A stretch of 40,158 nucleotides of DNA from JAAXGI01 sp963579625. GTDB taxonomy: Bacteria; Gemmatimonadota; Gemmatimonadetes; Longimicrobiales; Gaopeijiaceae. Where the stretch lies: assembly GCA_963579625.1 (NCBI GenBank), contig CAUZHN010000019.1:1-40158 (forward strand). The letters run 5' to 3'. The position numbers and the translations under genes were made by a program. Below are positions 17,377 to 26,921 of the stretch, in pieces (within the stretch, counting starts at the first letter, position 1; each line of letters opens with the position of its first letter). A model generated the notes under the pieces. The model was not told the origin of the DNA, did no database searches, and saw nothing but the letters and a program-made list of their open reading frames with translations.

Positions 17377-17503
17377 CAAGGAACATGAGCGGAGGGACTC
17401 TGAATGGTATCGCCTTGATACCTCCCTGTGGTCTTCCTATCTTGCCTGGCGTGAAACTTGCATCGGAACGTTCGCGCCCCAATCTTGGGCCCTTTGGGAA
17501 CAG

Positions 17504-18271
17504 GTGTTGAAACAGCCGGTTCTCGGAGTGATTCCCGCGCGCCTCAACTCGAGTCGCCTTCCCCGTAAACCCCTGCAGCTCATTCTCGGTCGTCCACTAC
17601 TCGAATGGGTTTGGCGGCGAGTCTCATCTATGCAGACCTTCGATCGTCTAGTGGTTGCTGCTGACGCTCCGGAGGTTCAGCAACTCTGCGAGTCATTGGG
17701 AGCCCCGGTAGTCATGACGGACCCAGAGCATATCTCCGGTACCGATCGGGTCGCTCAGGTTGTAGAGCGGCCAGAATTTAGGGACTTTTCATTGATCGCA
17801 AACGTTCAGGGAGATGAGCCCTTGATAGAGGAGGCCCATCTTGGCCAGGCGGTTAAGTTTGTGCGGGATGGGGGTTGGGATGTGGGGACCTGTGCGACTC
17901 CTATCGCCACCTCCGAGGCGCGCCACGACCCTGCAGTGGTAAAAGTAGCGCGGGCGGCGAGCGGGTGCGCTCTGTACTTCTCGAGGGCGGGAATTCCGTT
18001 CAAGAGAGATGAAAAGCCGAGCGAAGAGGAACTGGAATCGGCTACGTTTCTCCGGCATGTAGGTATTTACGTATACCGCCGCGAGGCGCTGGCGCGATGG
18101 GTGGCTCTGCCCCCATCCGCGCTTGAGAAGCTGGAACGCCTTGAACAGCTGAGGGCACTAGAAGACGGGATACGGATCGGAGTTGCCATAGTTGATGAGG
18201 CCCGGCCCGGTGTGGACACTACGGCGGACATCCTCAGGATGGAAGGGATTCTCTCTGGAACAGGAGGTTAG
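17504..18271 (+). CDS. kdsB: 3-deoxy-manno-octulosonate cytidylyltransferase (CMP-KDO synthetase)
   Basis: Activates KDO with CTP to CMP-KDO, the donor for lipid A-KDO transfer. 255 residues. Family motifs are VIPARLNSSRLPRKPL near the N-terminus, SGTDRVAQVV, NVQGDEPLI, HVGIYVYRREAL and EQLRALEDG. The start is GTG 17504 or TTG 17507; the ribosome site is weak (GGGAAC). pyrG follows after 20 bp and would provide the CTP. It begins a run of eighteen closely spaced genes. Confidence 0.94.
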   Translation: MLKQPVLGVIPARLNSSRLPRKPLQLILGRPLLEWVWRRVSSMQTFDRLVVAADAPEVQQLCESLGAPVVMTDPEHISGTDRVAQVVERPEFRDFSLIANVQGDEPLIEEAHLGQAVKFVRDGGWDVGTCATPIATSEARHDPAVVKVARAASGCALYFSRAGIPFKRDEKPSEEELESATFLRHVGIYVYRREALARWVALPPSALEKLERLEQLRALEDGIRIGVAIVDEARPGVDTTADILRMEGILSGTGG

Positions 18272-18291
18272 CTCCACATGAAGGACTGGAC

Positions 18292-19953
18292 ATGAGCCCT
18301 GGAGGTGAAGCCACCAAATACATCTTCGTGACGGGGGGTGTCGTATCCTCTCTCGGAAAGGGTATCGCTTCGGCATCGCTCGGACGGTTGCTCAAGGAGA
18401 GAGGTCTCCGCGTTACGATTCAGAAGTTCGATCCGTATATCAACGTAGATCCTGGGACCATGTCACCGTACCAGCACGGCGAGGTGTTTGTTACTGATGA
18501 CGGAGCCGAGACAGATCTCGATTTGGGACATTACGAGCGATTTATCGACGAGTCTCTGTCTCAGGCCAACAACATCACGACCGGCAGGATCTACCAGTCC
18601 GTTATCAGTAAGGAGCGGAGGGGAGACTACCTCGGGTCTACAGTCCAGGTAATCCCGCACATCACCGACGAGATCAAAGCTAGTGTTCGCCGGCTCGCGG
18701 GTGGGCACGATGTCGTGATCACGGAAATTGGGGGGACGGTTGGGGATATCGAGAGTCTCCCATTCCTTGAGGCGATTCGACAATTCCGCCAGGAGGTTGG
18801 TCCTAGGAACGCACTTTATCTGCATCTGACCTTGGTCCCTTTTATTTCGGCGGCAGGCGAGTTGAAGACGAAGCCGACTCAGCACTCCGTCCGAGAACTT
18901 ATGCAGATCGGGATTCAGCCTCAGGTGCTTATTTGTCGTTCCGAGCATCCGCTGGATGAGGAGATCCGCTCCAAGATATCGCTGTTCACCAACGTTGATC
19001 CCCGGGGCGTGATCGAGGCCTTGGATGTCGACTCGATCTACCAGGTTCCTATCGAGTACAGGCGACAGGGTTTAGACGACTACGTTGTCGAACTATTAGG
19101 GCTCGACGTGGGGCCTCCCGACCTGACCGAGTGGGCGCGAATGGTTGGGGCAATTCGAAATCCACCGGGAAGGACAGTACGGATTGCGGTAGTAGGGAAA
19201 TACACGAACAGAGTAGACTCGTACAAATCGGTCCAACAGGCCCTTATCCACGGAGGGATCGCAAACGATGTGGCCGTAGAGATCGACTGGATCTTGTCGG
19301 AAGTGTTCGATCGGGATGAGGACCCCGAGCAGCGGCTGGGTTGCTATGATGGAATTCTCATCCCGGGGGGATTCGGTCCTCGAGGGATCGAGGGTATGCT
19401 GAGGACAATCCAATGGGCCCGGGAGGTGGAACGTCCCTTCTTCGGAATCTGTCTCGGCCTGCAGTGTGCGGTCATCGAATTCTCCCGGAACGTAACCGGG
19501 CTTCACGAGGCGCATTCTCTGGAGTTCAACTCTGAGTCACCTGATCCGGTCATCTGTCTCATGGACTCTCAGAGACAGGTGACGAACAAGGGGGGCACGA
19601 TGCGGCTAGGTGCTTACCTGGCCCGCCTTAAGCCCGGATCCAAGGTGGCCAAGAGCTACGGAGCGGAGGAGATTTCCGAGAGACACCGTCATCGGTATGA
19701 GGTGCACCACCTGTACCGGGAAGGTTTGGAGCAGGAGGGCTTAACCGTGAGCGGTGTATCTCCAGATGGAAAACTGGTGGAGATCATCGAGCTTGAGGGC
19801 CATCCCTGGTTCGTTGGATGTCAGTTCCATCCAGAACTCAAGAGCCGGCCCACTCGCCCGCATCCTCTCTTTGGATCGTTCATTGAGGCCGCAGCGTACT
19901 GGGCAGAGCAGAATGAGAAGAGGGTTCGTGGAGCCAGGGTAGCCGGAGGATGA
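18292..19953 (+). CDS. pyrG: CTP synthase
   Basis: Converts UTP to CTP using ATP and glutamine. 553 residues. The N-terminal amidoligase has FVTGGVVSSLGKG (12-24) and SPYQHGEVFVTDDGAETDLD. The C-terminal glutamine amidotransferase has nucleophile Cys387 (GICLGLQ) and QFHPELKSRP. Its position between kdsB and kdsA is common in diderms and ties CTP supply to CMP-KDO formation. The stop overlaps kdsA by 4 bp. Confidence 0.97.
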   Translation: MSPGGEATKYIFVTGGVVSSLGKGIASASLGRLLKERGLRVTIQKFDPYINVDPGTMSPYQHGEVFVTDDGAETDLDLGHYERFIDESLSQANNITTGRIYQSVISKERRGDYLGSTVQVIPHITDEIKASVRRLAGGHDVVITEIGGTVGDIESLPFLEAIRQFRQEVGPRNALYLHLTLVPFISAAGELKTKPTQHSVRELMQIGIQPQVLICRSEHPLDEEIRSKISLFTNVDPRGVIEALDVDSIYQVPIEYRRQGLDDYVVELLGLDVGPPDLTEWARMVGAIRNPPGRTVRIAVVGKYTNRVDSYKSVQQALIHGGIANDVAVEIDWILSEVFDRDEDPEQRLGCYDGILIPGGFGPRGIEGMLRTIQWAREVERPFFGICLGLQCAVIEFSRNVTGLHEAHSLEFNSESPDPVICLMDSQRQVTNKGGTMRLGAYLARLKPGSKVAKSYGAEEISERHRHRYEVHHLYREGLEQEGLTVSGVSPDGKLVEIIELEGHPWFVGCQFHPELKSRPTRPHPLFGSFIEAAAYWAEQNEKRVRGARVAGG

Positions 19954-20777
19954 ACCTCTTCGAGAATTTCAGCCTCATTGCCGGGCCTTGCGTCCTGGAG
20001 AACGAGGATGTGAACCTGCGTGTGGCCGAGCACCTGGCGGCACTTTCGTCGCGACGTGGGCTTCCGGTGATATTCAAGGCCTCGTTCGACAAGGCGAATA
20101 GGTCGAGGATCGAGTCCCCGCGAGGACCTGGGCTGGACGAGGGCTTGCGGCTCCTCACCCAGATCCGAGAAGAAACAGGACTTCCCACACTGACCGATAT
20201 TCATTTACCCGGGCAGGCTGAGACGGTAGCGCAATCCGCTGACGTCCTTCAGATCCCAGCCTTCCTTTGTAGACAGACAGACCTGATTCTGGCCGCTGCC
20301 GCGACGAGTCGACCGATGAACATCAAGAAAGGGCAGTGGATGGCCCCAGAGGAGATGGCCACCGTCGTCGAGAAAGCACACTCGGTTGGTACCACGAAGG
20401 TGCTCATCACTGAGCGAGGGACCTTCTTCGGGTATGGGAACCTGATCGTAGACATGCGGTCCTTTCGGGCAATCCGGGCATCCTGCGGGGTTCCCGTCAT
20501 ATTTGATGGCACACACAGCGTCCAGCGTCCCGGGCGCGCAGAAGGGTCGAGCGGCGGTGACCCAGAGCACATCCCGTCACTTGTCCGAGCGGCGGTGGCT
20601 GCTGGTTGTGACCATCTTTTTCTTGAGACACATCCGGAGCCCCAGGCAGCACTGTCAGATGGTTCTAATGTTCTGCCGCTAGCAGCTTTGGATTCCCTTA
20701 TGATGGAGGTGCTGGCGGTACGTGAGGCGCTCGGCGCCGATCTAGAGGTACCGGTGGAGAGCGAGGGCAGACGATGA
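19950..20777 (+). CDS. kdsA: 3-deoxy-8-phosphooctulonate synthase
   Basis: Condenses phosphoenolpyruvate with arabinose 5-phosphate to KDO 8-phosphate. 275 residues. Motifs are LIAGPCVLEN near the start, FKASFDKANRSR, TDIHLPGQAE, PAFLCRQTDL, NIKKGQWMAPEEM, TERGTFFGYGNL and FDGTHSVQRPG. All are standard for KdsA as distinct from DAHP synthases. It overlaps pyrG (ATGA) and kdsC by 4 bp each, so it is translationally coupled on both sides. Confidence 0.96.
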   Translation: MNLFENFSLIAGPCVLENEDVNLRVAEHLAALSSRRGLPVIFKASFDKANRSRIESPRGPGLDEGLRLLTQIREETGLPTLTDIHLPGQAETVAQSADVLQIPAFLCRQTDLILAAAATSRPMNIKKGQWMAPEEMATVVEKAHSVGTTKVLITERGTFFGYGNLIVDMRSFRAIRASCGVPVIFDGTHSVQRPGRAEGSSGGDPEHIPSLVRAAVAAGCDHLFLETHPEPQAALSDGSNVLPLAALDSLMMEVLAVREALGADLEVPVESEGRR

Positions 20778-21394
20778 GCATGGCGCGGGAACTGGAACCG
20801 GAGGAGAGCGAAGGGCCGCGGTCAGATGGACTTCGTCATGCGGGGATCCCGAGCAGCCTTGCTAGAGCGATTCGCCTCGCGATCCTGGACGTGGATGGCG
20901 TGCTCACAGACGCAGGGGTTTACATTGGCGAGACAGCCGATGGTAAACCAGTCGAGCTCAAGCGCTTCGACATTCAGGATGGGATCGGGATTCGCCTACT
21001 CAAAGAGTCGGGGGTCTGTGTGGCACTAGTTTCTGGGCGGATCTCTGCCGCGACTACCCTCCGAGCCCGGGAGCTTGAAATTGAAGAATGTTACCAAGAT
21101 GCGGGCGCCAAGAAGCTGCCCCTAGTCCGGGGCCTCCTCCGCCGCCATGGACTAGAGTGGTCTCAGGTAGCGATGCTGGCCGACGACCTCGCCGATCTTC
21201 CGGTTTTTCGGAAGGTCGGTCTTCCCGTGGCTGTTGGGAATGCGGTGGAGGAGGTCAAGAGGGAGGCCGTATGGATCAGCTGCCGGAGCGGAGGGCATGG
21301 TGCCGTGAGGGAGTTCTCTCAGGCACTCTTGGGGGCTAGAGGGGAGTGGGACGGAGCTGTGGAGGCGTATTGTGCTGTCTGTGGAGAAGAGTGA
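20774..21394 (+). CDS. kdsC: 3-deoxy-D-manno-octulosonate 8-phosphate phosphatase (HAD family)
   Basis: Removes phosphate from KDO 8-phosphate. 206 residues. The HAD motif I nucleophile and acid are Asp39 and Asp41 in LDVDGVLTD. Later motifs are ALVSGR and the metal-binding MLADDLADLPVF. The family tetramer features KRFDIQDGIGI and AVGNAVEEVK are present. The N-terminus is ~25 residues longer than usual KdsC and poorly ordered (MARELEPEESEGPRSDG). No better in-frame start is visible. The final AYCAVCGEE carries two cysteines not typical of the family. Confidence 0.92.
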   Translation: MSMARELEPEESEGPRSDGLRHAGIPSSLARAIRLAILDVDGVLTDAGVYIGETADGKPVELKRFDIQDGIGIRLLKESGVCVALVSGRISAATTLRARELEIEECYQDAGAKKLPLVRGLLRRHGLEWSQVAMLADDLADLPVFRKVGLPVAVGNAVEEVKREAVWISCRSGGHGAVREFSQALLGARGEWDGAVEAYCAVCGEE

Positions 21395-22394
21395 GGTGTC
21401 GGGAGCTGCGACGGAGTCGCGAGGGGAGTTGGATGGGTCGAAGCTTCTCTCTGAAGCTCGCCGCGTGCTCGAGGCAGAGGCGGGAGCGATAGCCGGCCTA
21501 GTGCAGCGGCTCGACCACCGGTTCTCTGAGGCAGTTGAGCTACTTTGGGCGGTTGAAGGACGCGCCATCGTCACTGGAGTGGGCAAGAGTGGCATCGTCG
21601 CAAGAAAGCTTGCGTCCACCCTGACCTCGACCGGGACGCCAGCAACCTTTCTCCATCCGGTCGATGGCCTCCACGGAGATCTCGGTATCGTGTCCCGTGG
21701 GGACCTCGGGATCTTCATTTCAAAGAGCGGCAGTACATCCGAACTCACAGGACTGATGGAGTACATGCTCCGGTTGGGGCTCCCAACCATCGGTTTGACT
21801 GGAGATCCGGGTTCTCCCTTGGCGAAGAACGTAACGGTGGCCCTGGATTGCCGGGTGGGTGAGGAGGCGTGTCCGATGGATATTGTGCCGACTTCGTCGA
21901 CCACCGCCGCTATCGCCATGGGTGATGCGCTCGCGATCGTCCTGCTGCAGCGAAAGGGATTTCGACCCGAGGATTTCGCCAGATTCCATCCGGGGGGAGC
22001 ACTCGGCCGACGTCTCACGCTGAGAGTAGCGGATCTGATGGTGACAGATGCCTACCCCGAGATCACCGAAAAGGCGTTGATGCGGGACTGCATAGGTCCC
22101 CTTGCCCACATGAGGGGGACCGTCCCGATCGTGGACTCCAAGCGGAGAGTAGTGGGGGTAGTGACGGCCGGAGACCTTACCCGTCTAATGAGTGGAAGAG
22201 ATGACTTTCTCGATCTCCCGGTGAGTGAGGTCATGACGAAAGATCCGAAGAGGACCTTTGGCGATACTCTCGCGGGGATCGTGGTCAGAGAGATGGAGGA
22301 TCATGGGATCATGGCGCTCCCTGTCGTTGATGAAACTGGAGAACTGAAGGGAATGGTGCACCTCCACGATGTTCTCCGAGCGGATGTTGCATGA
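21372..22394 (+). CDS. kdsD: Arabinose-5-phosphate isomerase (SIS plus two CBS domains)
   Basis: Isomerises ribulose 5-phosphate to arabinose 5-phosphate, the KdsA substrate. 340 residues. The SIS domain (~55-190) shows VTGVGKSGIVARKLASTL, HPVDGLHGDLG, ISKSGSTSEL and PTSSTTAA. Two CBS domains follow (~220-275 and ~285-340). The start is GTG 21372 with GGAGG at 21361-21365, overlapping kdsC by 23 bp; GTG 21381 and 21396 are alternatives. With kdsA, kdsB and kdsC this completes the KDO route in one place. Confidence 0.93.
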   Translation: MLSVEKSEVSGAATESRGELDGSKLLSEARRVLEAEAGAIAGLVQRLDHRFSEAVELLWAVEGRAIVTGVGKSGIVARKLASTLTSTGTPATFLHPVDGLHGDLGIVSRGDLGIFISKSGSTSELTGLMEYMLRLGLPTIGLTGDPGSPLAKNVTVALDCRVGEEACPMDIVPTSSTTAAIAMGDALAIVLLQRKGFRPEDFARFHPGGALGRRLTLRVADLMVTDAYPEITEKALMRDCIGPLAHMRGTVPIVDSKRRVVGVVTAGDLTRLMSGRDDFLDLPVSEVMTKDPKRTFGDTLAGIVVREMEDHGIMALPVVDETGELKGMVHLHDVLRADVA

Positions 22395-22942
22395 GGTCGG
22401 GGAGAGGCATCGATCCAAGGAGAGTCCTCTGGCCCCTGGTGTTGATAGGTGTTTTCGGCTCCTGCCGGGAGAACGCCCCGTTTGCGACTCTTCCTGAGCA
22501 AGCTTCGTTTATGGGGGCGGATGCTGTCCTCACAGTGGGGGCCATGACAATCACGAATGAACAGGGCATCCGGACCGCTGAGCTTCAGTTTGATACCGCG
22601 TTTCAATGGCGGGACTCGACGCATCAATCGCTGCGTGGGGTCGATCTGACCGTGTTCAACGAAAATGGATCTGAGCGAGCAAGAATCACCTCGCTGCGTG
22701 GCAGATTCGAGCCGCGTGAAGAAAGTTTGACCGCGTACGGGGATGTGGTTCTCATCATCCCGTTTCAGGATCGGCGGATCGAAACCCAGGAGCTCCAATA
22801 CGACCCGGACGCCGATGAGCTGAGGAGCGACTCTGCGGTTGTCATAACCGAGGGGGGTCGAAGCTATGAGGGCAGTTCGTTCACCTCTGACCTTGAATTC
22901 AGGAGTTTTGAGGTCCATGGAGCAGCGGAAACGGAACGGTGA
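22391..22942 (+). CDS. lptC: LPS export system protein LptC (probable lipoprotein)
   Basis: A 183-residue membrane-anchored periplasmic protein linking the LptBFG transporter to the LptA bridge. The N-terminal hydrophobic segment ends in a lipobox-like VFGSC (about 21-25), suggesting lipidation at Cys25 instead of the single helix anchor of E. coli. The rest is beta-rich with LptC/YrbK features (QGIRTAELQFDTAFQW, LRGRFEPREESLTAYGDVVL). The ATGA overlap with kdsD and position directly before lptA support the call. lptF and lptG are not in the window. Confidence 0.85.
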   Translation: MRSGRGIDPRRVLWPLVLIGVFGSCRENAPFATLPEQASFMGADAVLTVGAMTITNEQGIRTAELQFDTAFQWRDSTHQSLRGVDLTVFNENGSERARITSLRGRFEPREESLTAYGDVVLIIPFQDRRIETQELQYDPDADELRSDSAVVITEGGRSYEGSSFTSDLEFRSFEVHGAAETER

Positions 22943-22946
22943 AGAG

Positions 22947-24515
22947 ATGACCTCTCGTGGCGTACCTGCTCGAATGACCTGCCTTACGGTGCTCTGGGGA
23001 CTGCTTTGCCCATGGACCAGCCTGGATGCCCAGGAGTTGGGGAGCGATTGTGACCCCCGTAGCTTCCGGGTGATTAGCTCCCGCCAGATTGCCGTTGGTC
23101 AACGGGTGACATGGATTAGCCTGCCGGATGTAGTTTGTCCCGATGGGGTTCGGATCCAAGCCGACAGCGCAGTGATCTGGGAGGTAGCTGGGAGGACGGA
23201 GTTCATCGGTCGGTTTAGGTATGAGGATCCTGAACGCCAACTTCAATCGACGAGAGCGGAATATTTCGACCGAGAAGGTCGGCTCTTCACTCACGGCCAG
23301 GTACAGATGAAGAGTCGAGATGGTGGGATCGAGGTGCGAGGGGACACCCTGAATCTGTACGAAGTCGGTGAAGGAAGGACGGATGATAGGCTTGCCGTGA
23401 CAGGATTGCCGGCGTTCGCCTCGATCCAGCCGAGCGATGCCACTGAAGGCGTAGAAGAGAAAGACCCTTATGAGGTGAGAGCGCTGCGACTGAGGTTCGA
23501 AGGGGAAGGTTTCCTCTACGGGGATGGCGAGGTGGAGGTCGACCGGGATTCTCTACATGCGACCACGAGGTCCCTTTCGTTCGATAGGAATCTGGGAAAT
23601 CTGATTCTTACAGGTGACGCACGGGTTGAGTCGGGGGGCGCCCAGTTCGAGGCAAGCACCATCTCTCTGATGCTTCCCGATGACGAGCTCACCTCAATGA
23701 TCCTCCGAGGGCACGGGCGATTCATCGCTGATGAGTTGGATCTGTATGGTGAAGAAATTCAGATCGACTTTGCGAATGGAGAGATTCAGCATCTCTCGGC
23801 ATTGAGTCGCATAGATAATGCAGCAATCCCGCAAAGCGCTTCTCAGCTCGGCCCAACGGGGGGGATAGAGCCCACCACGACAGGCGTGCTGGTCGGCGAC
23901 GATTCTCCGAGACCTCGGGCGTATACCGAAGGGTTCTTCCTTACGGCGGACTCCCTTGAGGTACAGGCTCCTGGAGGGGTTCTCCAGACCGTCTTCGCGT
24001 TCGGCAGAGCGAGCGCGCAATCACTCGAAAGAGAAAGCGACGTGGAGCCTGGGGATGGTATGGCCAATGGAGTTCGACCGGCCCGTTCCGAAAGTCCTCT
24101 GGTCGAGGTGGACAGTCTGGGCATCGACTGGGGGATTCTAACCCACGACTGGATCGAGGGAGATAATATCGTCGCCACTCTTTCACGCGTGCCAAATCTG
24201 GCAGAGGGTGGCTTGCCCGATGAGGTTGGGGAGAGGACCGAATACGTGCTCGATCGAATTGTCGCAGTGGGCAATGCCCGGACTTTATATCGCTCGCCTC
24301 CTAACGATCAGGGCGTGGCCTTGGACAGGACCTCTCCATCGGATTGGGATCAATGGGCGATCAGCTACCTTCTGGCGGATCAAATCATTGTGAGTCTTAT
24401 GGATGGCCGAGTGGAAGGGGTACAGGCCGAGGGGAATGTCTCAGGGATCCAGCTGGAACCGGATGAGCTCCCCACCCCGCCAGATGAGACGATTGACCCC
24501 CAGGCGAACCCGTGA
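22947..24515 (+). CDS. lptA: Large LptA/OstA-domain periplasmic protein
   Basis: Its place between lptC and lptB matches LptA, which forms the periplasmic bridge for LPS. It has 522 residues against about 180 in E. coli. From ATG 22947 (4 bp after lptC; the open frame upstream is ignored) there is an export signal with a hydrophobic core near 12-25 and a likely cut after LDAQ. OstA-like beta-strand repeats cover about 50-290. The pattern of 'DSA...G...TRAEYFDREGRLFTHGQVQMKS' type recurs as LHATTRSLSFDRNLGNLILT and FIADELDLYGEEIQIDF. After a low-complexity linker (~300-330), further OstA-like strands cover ~335-505. Several fused bridge units are the best reading. Confidence 0.75.
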   Translation: MTSRGVPARMTCLTVLWGLLCPWTSLDAQELGSDCDPRSFRVISSRQIAVGQRVTWISLPDVVCPDGVRIQADSAVIWEVAGRTEFIGRFRYEDPERQLQSTRAEYFDREGRLFTHGQVQMKSRDGGIEVRGDTLNLYEVGEGRTDDRLAVTGLPAFASIQPSDATEGVEEKDPYEVRALRLRFEGEGFLYGDGEVEVDRDSLHATTRSLSFDRNLGNLILTGDARVESGGAQFEASTISLMLPDDELTSMILRGHGRFIADELDLYGEEIQIDFANGEIQHLSALSRIDNAAIPQSASQLGPTGGIEPTTTGVLVGDDSPRPRAYTEGFFLTADSLEVQAPGGVLQTVFAFGRASAQSLERESDVEPGDGMANGVRPARSESPLVEVDSLGIDWGILTHDWIEGDNIVATLSRVPNLAEGGLPDEVGERTEYVLDRIVAVGNARTLYRSPPNDQGVALDRTSPSDWDQWAISYLLADQIIVSLMDGRVEGVQAEGNVSGIQLEPDELPTPPDETIDPQANP

Positions 24516-25393
24516 TGGGACATCCTCCTGTACCGAGTCCTGCCGCCCTGAAGGATAATGGGGATCGAGATCTGAAAAGTGAGCCGAGCGCCATCACCCT
24601 TGTAGAGGGTGACAGCTTCCTTCGGGCTGACGGACTGACCAAAAGTTATCAGGGTCGAAAGGTCGTGGACACAGTGGGACTGGATCTCGCCCAGGGTGAG
24701 ATCGTGGGACTTTTGGGCCCAAACGGGGCGGGGAAGACCACGACCTTTTACATGATGGTGGGACTGATTTCTCCCAATGAAGGGAAGGTGTTTCTCGACG
24801 GAAAGGATCTGACCCGCGTTCCGATGTACAAGCGCGCACGCATGGGTGTGGGGTACCTGGCCCAGGAGCCATCGATCTTCAGGAAACTCACTGTCGAAGA
24901 TAATGTTCTCGCTATTCTCGAGACACGAGACCTGCCGAAACGCCAACGAGTAGCCCGGCTTGAAGAGCTTCTGAACGAGCTGTCAATAGCCCATCTTCGT
25001 AAGAGCAAGGCTTACACCCTCTCGGGTGGGGAAAGGAGGCGTCTCGAGATTACTCGCGCGCTAGTTCAGGAGCCCAAGTTCATGCTCCTAGACGAGCCGT
25101 TTGCCGGAATCGATCCGATCGCAGTGAACGATATCCAGCAGATTATCTACTCACTGAAACACCGCAACATTGGTGTCATTATCTCCGACCACAACGTTGA
25201 GCAGACCCTCGACATCGTGGACCGAGCCTACATCATGTATGAGGGCCAGATAAGGATTGCGGGGAGTGTCTCGGAGCTGGTCTGGAATAACGAGGTGGCA
25301 GACATCTATCTGGGTCCAACTCTCACGGAGAGGATGAGGGGCCGCTACCCACGGCCTGGGGATGGGATGGTAACCGGCGTGGCACAGGACTGA
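24515..25393 (+). CDS. lptB: LPS export ABC transporter ATP-binding protein
   Basis: Cytoplasmic ATPase driving LPS extraction from the inner membrane with LptFG. Motifs: Walker A LLGPNGAGKTTT, Q-loop LAQEP, signature LSGGERRRLEI, Walker B FMLLDEPFAGIDP and the switch histidine in ISDHNV. The protein carries ~36 extra N-terminal residues before the usual start (FLRADGLTKSYQGRKVV), with no alternative start codon near it. The ATG at 24515 overlaps the lptA stop by 1 bp; GTG 24512 is equally possible. The ABC core has normal length, about 240 residues, followed by a short tail. Confidence 0.95.
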   Translation: MGHPPVPSPAALKDNGDRDLKSEPSAITLVEGDSFLRADGLTKSYQGRKVVDTVGLDLAQGEIVGLLGPNGAGKTTTFYMMVGLISPNEGKVFLDGKDLTRVPMYKRARMGVGYLAQEPSIFRKLTVEDNVLAILETRDLPKRQRVARLEELLNELSIAHLRKSKAYTLSGGERRRLEITRALVQEPKFMLLDEPFAGIDPIAVNDIQQIIYSLKHRNIGVIISDHNVEQTLDIVDRAYIMYEGQIRIAGSVSELVWNNEVADIYLGPTLTERMRGRYPRPGDGMVTGVAQD

Positions 25394-25403
25394 GGCTCCT
25401 CGC

Positions 25404-26921
25404 ATGAGTGGATTCTCGACTGGGCTCTTCCAGAGCGTAGAACTCCGGCAGGAGATGAAGATCAATCCTCGCCTGTATCAGGCGATGGAGTTGCTTCATA
25501 TGCCGCTGCTGGATCTCCAGCAGCACCTTAAGCAAGAGATGGCGGAGAATCCCTTCCTCGAGCTCGCTGAGGCGGATGTCGAGCAGGAGGTCTCCCTTGA
25601 AGAGGAGGTCGAGTCGGAAGAAGAGGAGAAATCGGACAGCGACGAGATGGATTGGGAAGATATTCTTCTCGATGGCTTTGATGTTGGGGGTCACAGGAGC
25701 CAGCGCGAAGAAATCGAGTACCGAGAGCCAACTCAGGTTGAATCGGCAGATCTTCGGGATTATCTCCTCGAGCAACTGCACCACCTATCCATTTCAGACC
25801 GTGAGATTAGGGTTGGAGAGGAGATCGTCGAAAACATCGATGACTCCGGGCTTCTTACCTGCACCCTCAAAGAGGTGATCAGGGGGGTAAACGATTGGCT
25901 CTCAGATGTCCGACAGGTCGCCGAGAAACGAGCGGAGGCGATCGAGAATAAAGAGGAGCGGGGAGAGGAGATCTCTGAGGTTGAAGGGCTCTTTCGAGAC
26001 TACACTGATCTCGAGGCGGAGGCCATGTTGCAGGTCATACAGAGCCTTGATCCTCCGGGCGTGGGCGCGCGGGACCTCCAGGAGTGTATTCTTCTCCAAC
26101 TCCGGACTCGTGGGGAGGAGGACTCAGTAGGTTATACCCTGGTGAGGGACCACTTCGAGGATTTTCTGAATCACAAGTGGAACGAGATTGCCCGGACCCT
26201 GGGGATCACTGCGCGAGAAGTTCAGGATGGCGCGGATGAAGTGGCTAAGCTGGATCCGAAGCCTGGGCTAAGACATGGCCCCGATGAGGACACCTTTATC
26301 CTCCCAGATCTCATCGTCGAGAAGATCGATGGGGTATACCACGTGTTCCTGAATGACACGAGCCTGCCCAGGCTCAGACTCTCCCAAACCTACCGTCAGG
26401 TGGCACGGGACAAGGGTAAGTTTAAGGGAGAGAACAAGGAGTTTATCGTCGCGAAACTCAACTCAGCTAACTGGATGATTCAGGCCATCGAGCAGCGTCG
26501 CAAGACCATGTTGAAGGTCATGCATTTCATTGTGGATCGTCAGCGTGACTTCTTCGAAAAGGGGGTGCAGTACCTTCATCCCCTCACCCTTCGGGAGGTG
26601 GCTGACCACATCGACATGCACGAATCTACGGTCTCTAGGGTCACAAATGACAAGTACGCTCAGACCCCCAGGGGTGTGTATCCCCTGAAGTTCTTCTTCT
26701 CCATTGGGCTCTCGACAGCGTCGGGAGAGAACATCTCGGCTCGGGGTGTCAGGGATAAGATTCGGACCCTCGTTAGTCAGGAAAACCCAAGGAAGCCGCC
26801 GACAGATCAGAAGATTGTGGAGCTCCTTGATACGGATGGTGTCCAGATTGCACGGCGCACCGTTGCGAAGTACCGGGAACAGTTGGGAATCCTCCCGGCC
26901 CGGATGCGAAAGCGTGTCTAA
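25404..26921 (+). CDS. rpoN: RNA polymerase sigma-54 factor
   Basis: Alternative sigma factor for -24/-12 promoters that needs AAA+ activators. 505 residues. Region I covers ~1-50 (KINPRLYQAMELLHMPLLDLQQ). A very acidic region II follows (~65-90, rich in E and D). The core-binding domain comes next, then the helix-turn-helix REVADHIDMHESTVSRVTN. The RpoN box ARRTVAKYRE is at 482-491. The gene lies 10 bp after lptB, as in many proteobacteria. Instead of hpf and ptsN, a glycosyltransferase follows with an 8-bp overlap. No sigma-54 activator is in the window. Confidence 0.97.
   Translation: MSGFSTGLFQSVELRQEMKINPRLYQAMELLHMPLLDLQQHLKQEMAENPFLELAEADVEQEVSLEEEVESEEEEKSDSDEMDWEDILLDGFDVGGHRSQREEIEYREPTQVESADLRDYLLEQLHHLSISDREIRVGEEIVENIDDSGLLTCTLKEVIRGVNDWLSDVRQVAEKRAEAIENKEERGEEISEVEGLFRDYTDLEAEAMLQVIQSLDPPGVGARDLQECILLQLRTRGEEDSVGYTLVRDHFEDFLNHKWNEIARTLGITAREVQDGADEVAKLDPKPGLRHGPDEDTFILPDLIVEKIDGVYHVFLNDTSLPRLRLSQTYRQVARDKGKFKGENKEFIVAKLNSANWMIQAIEQRRKTMLKVMHFIVDRQRDFFEKGVQYLHPLTLREVADHIDMHESTVSRVTNDKYAQTPRGVYPLKFFFSIGLSTASGENISARGVRDKIRTLVSQENPRKPPTDQKIVELLDTDGVQIARRTVAKYREQLGILPARMRKRV

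Noticed and set aside
17232..17510. 92-codon + strand ORF covering the pabA-kdsB gap
   Set aside because: Most of it is an out-of-frame shadow of pabA, and its product has no recognisable features.
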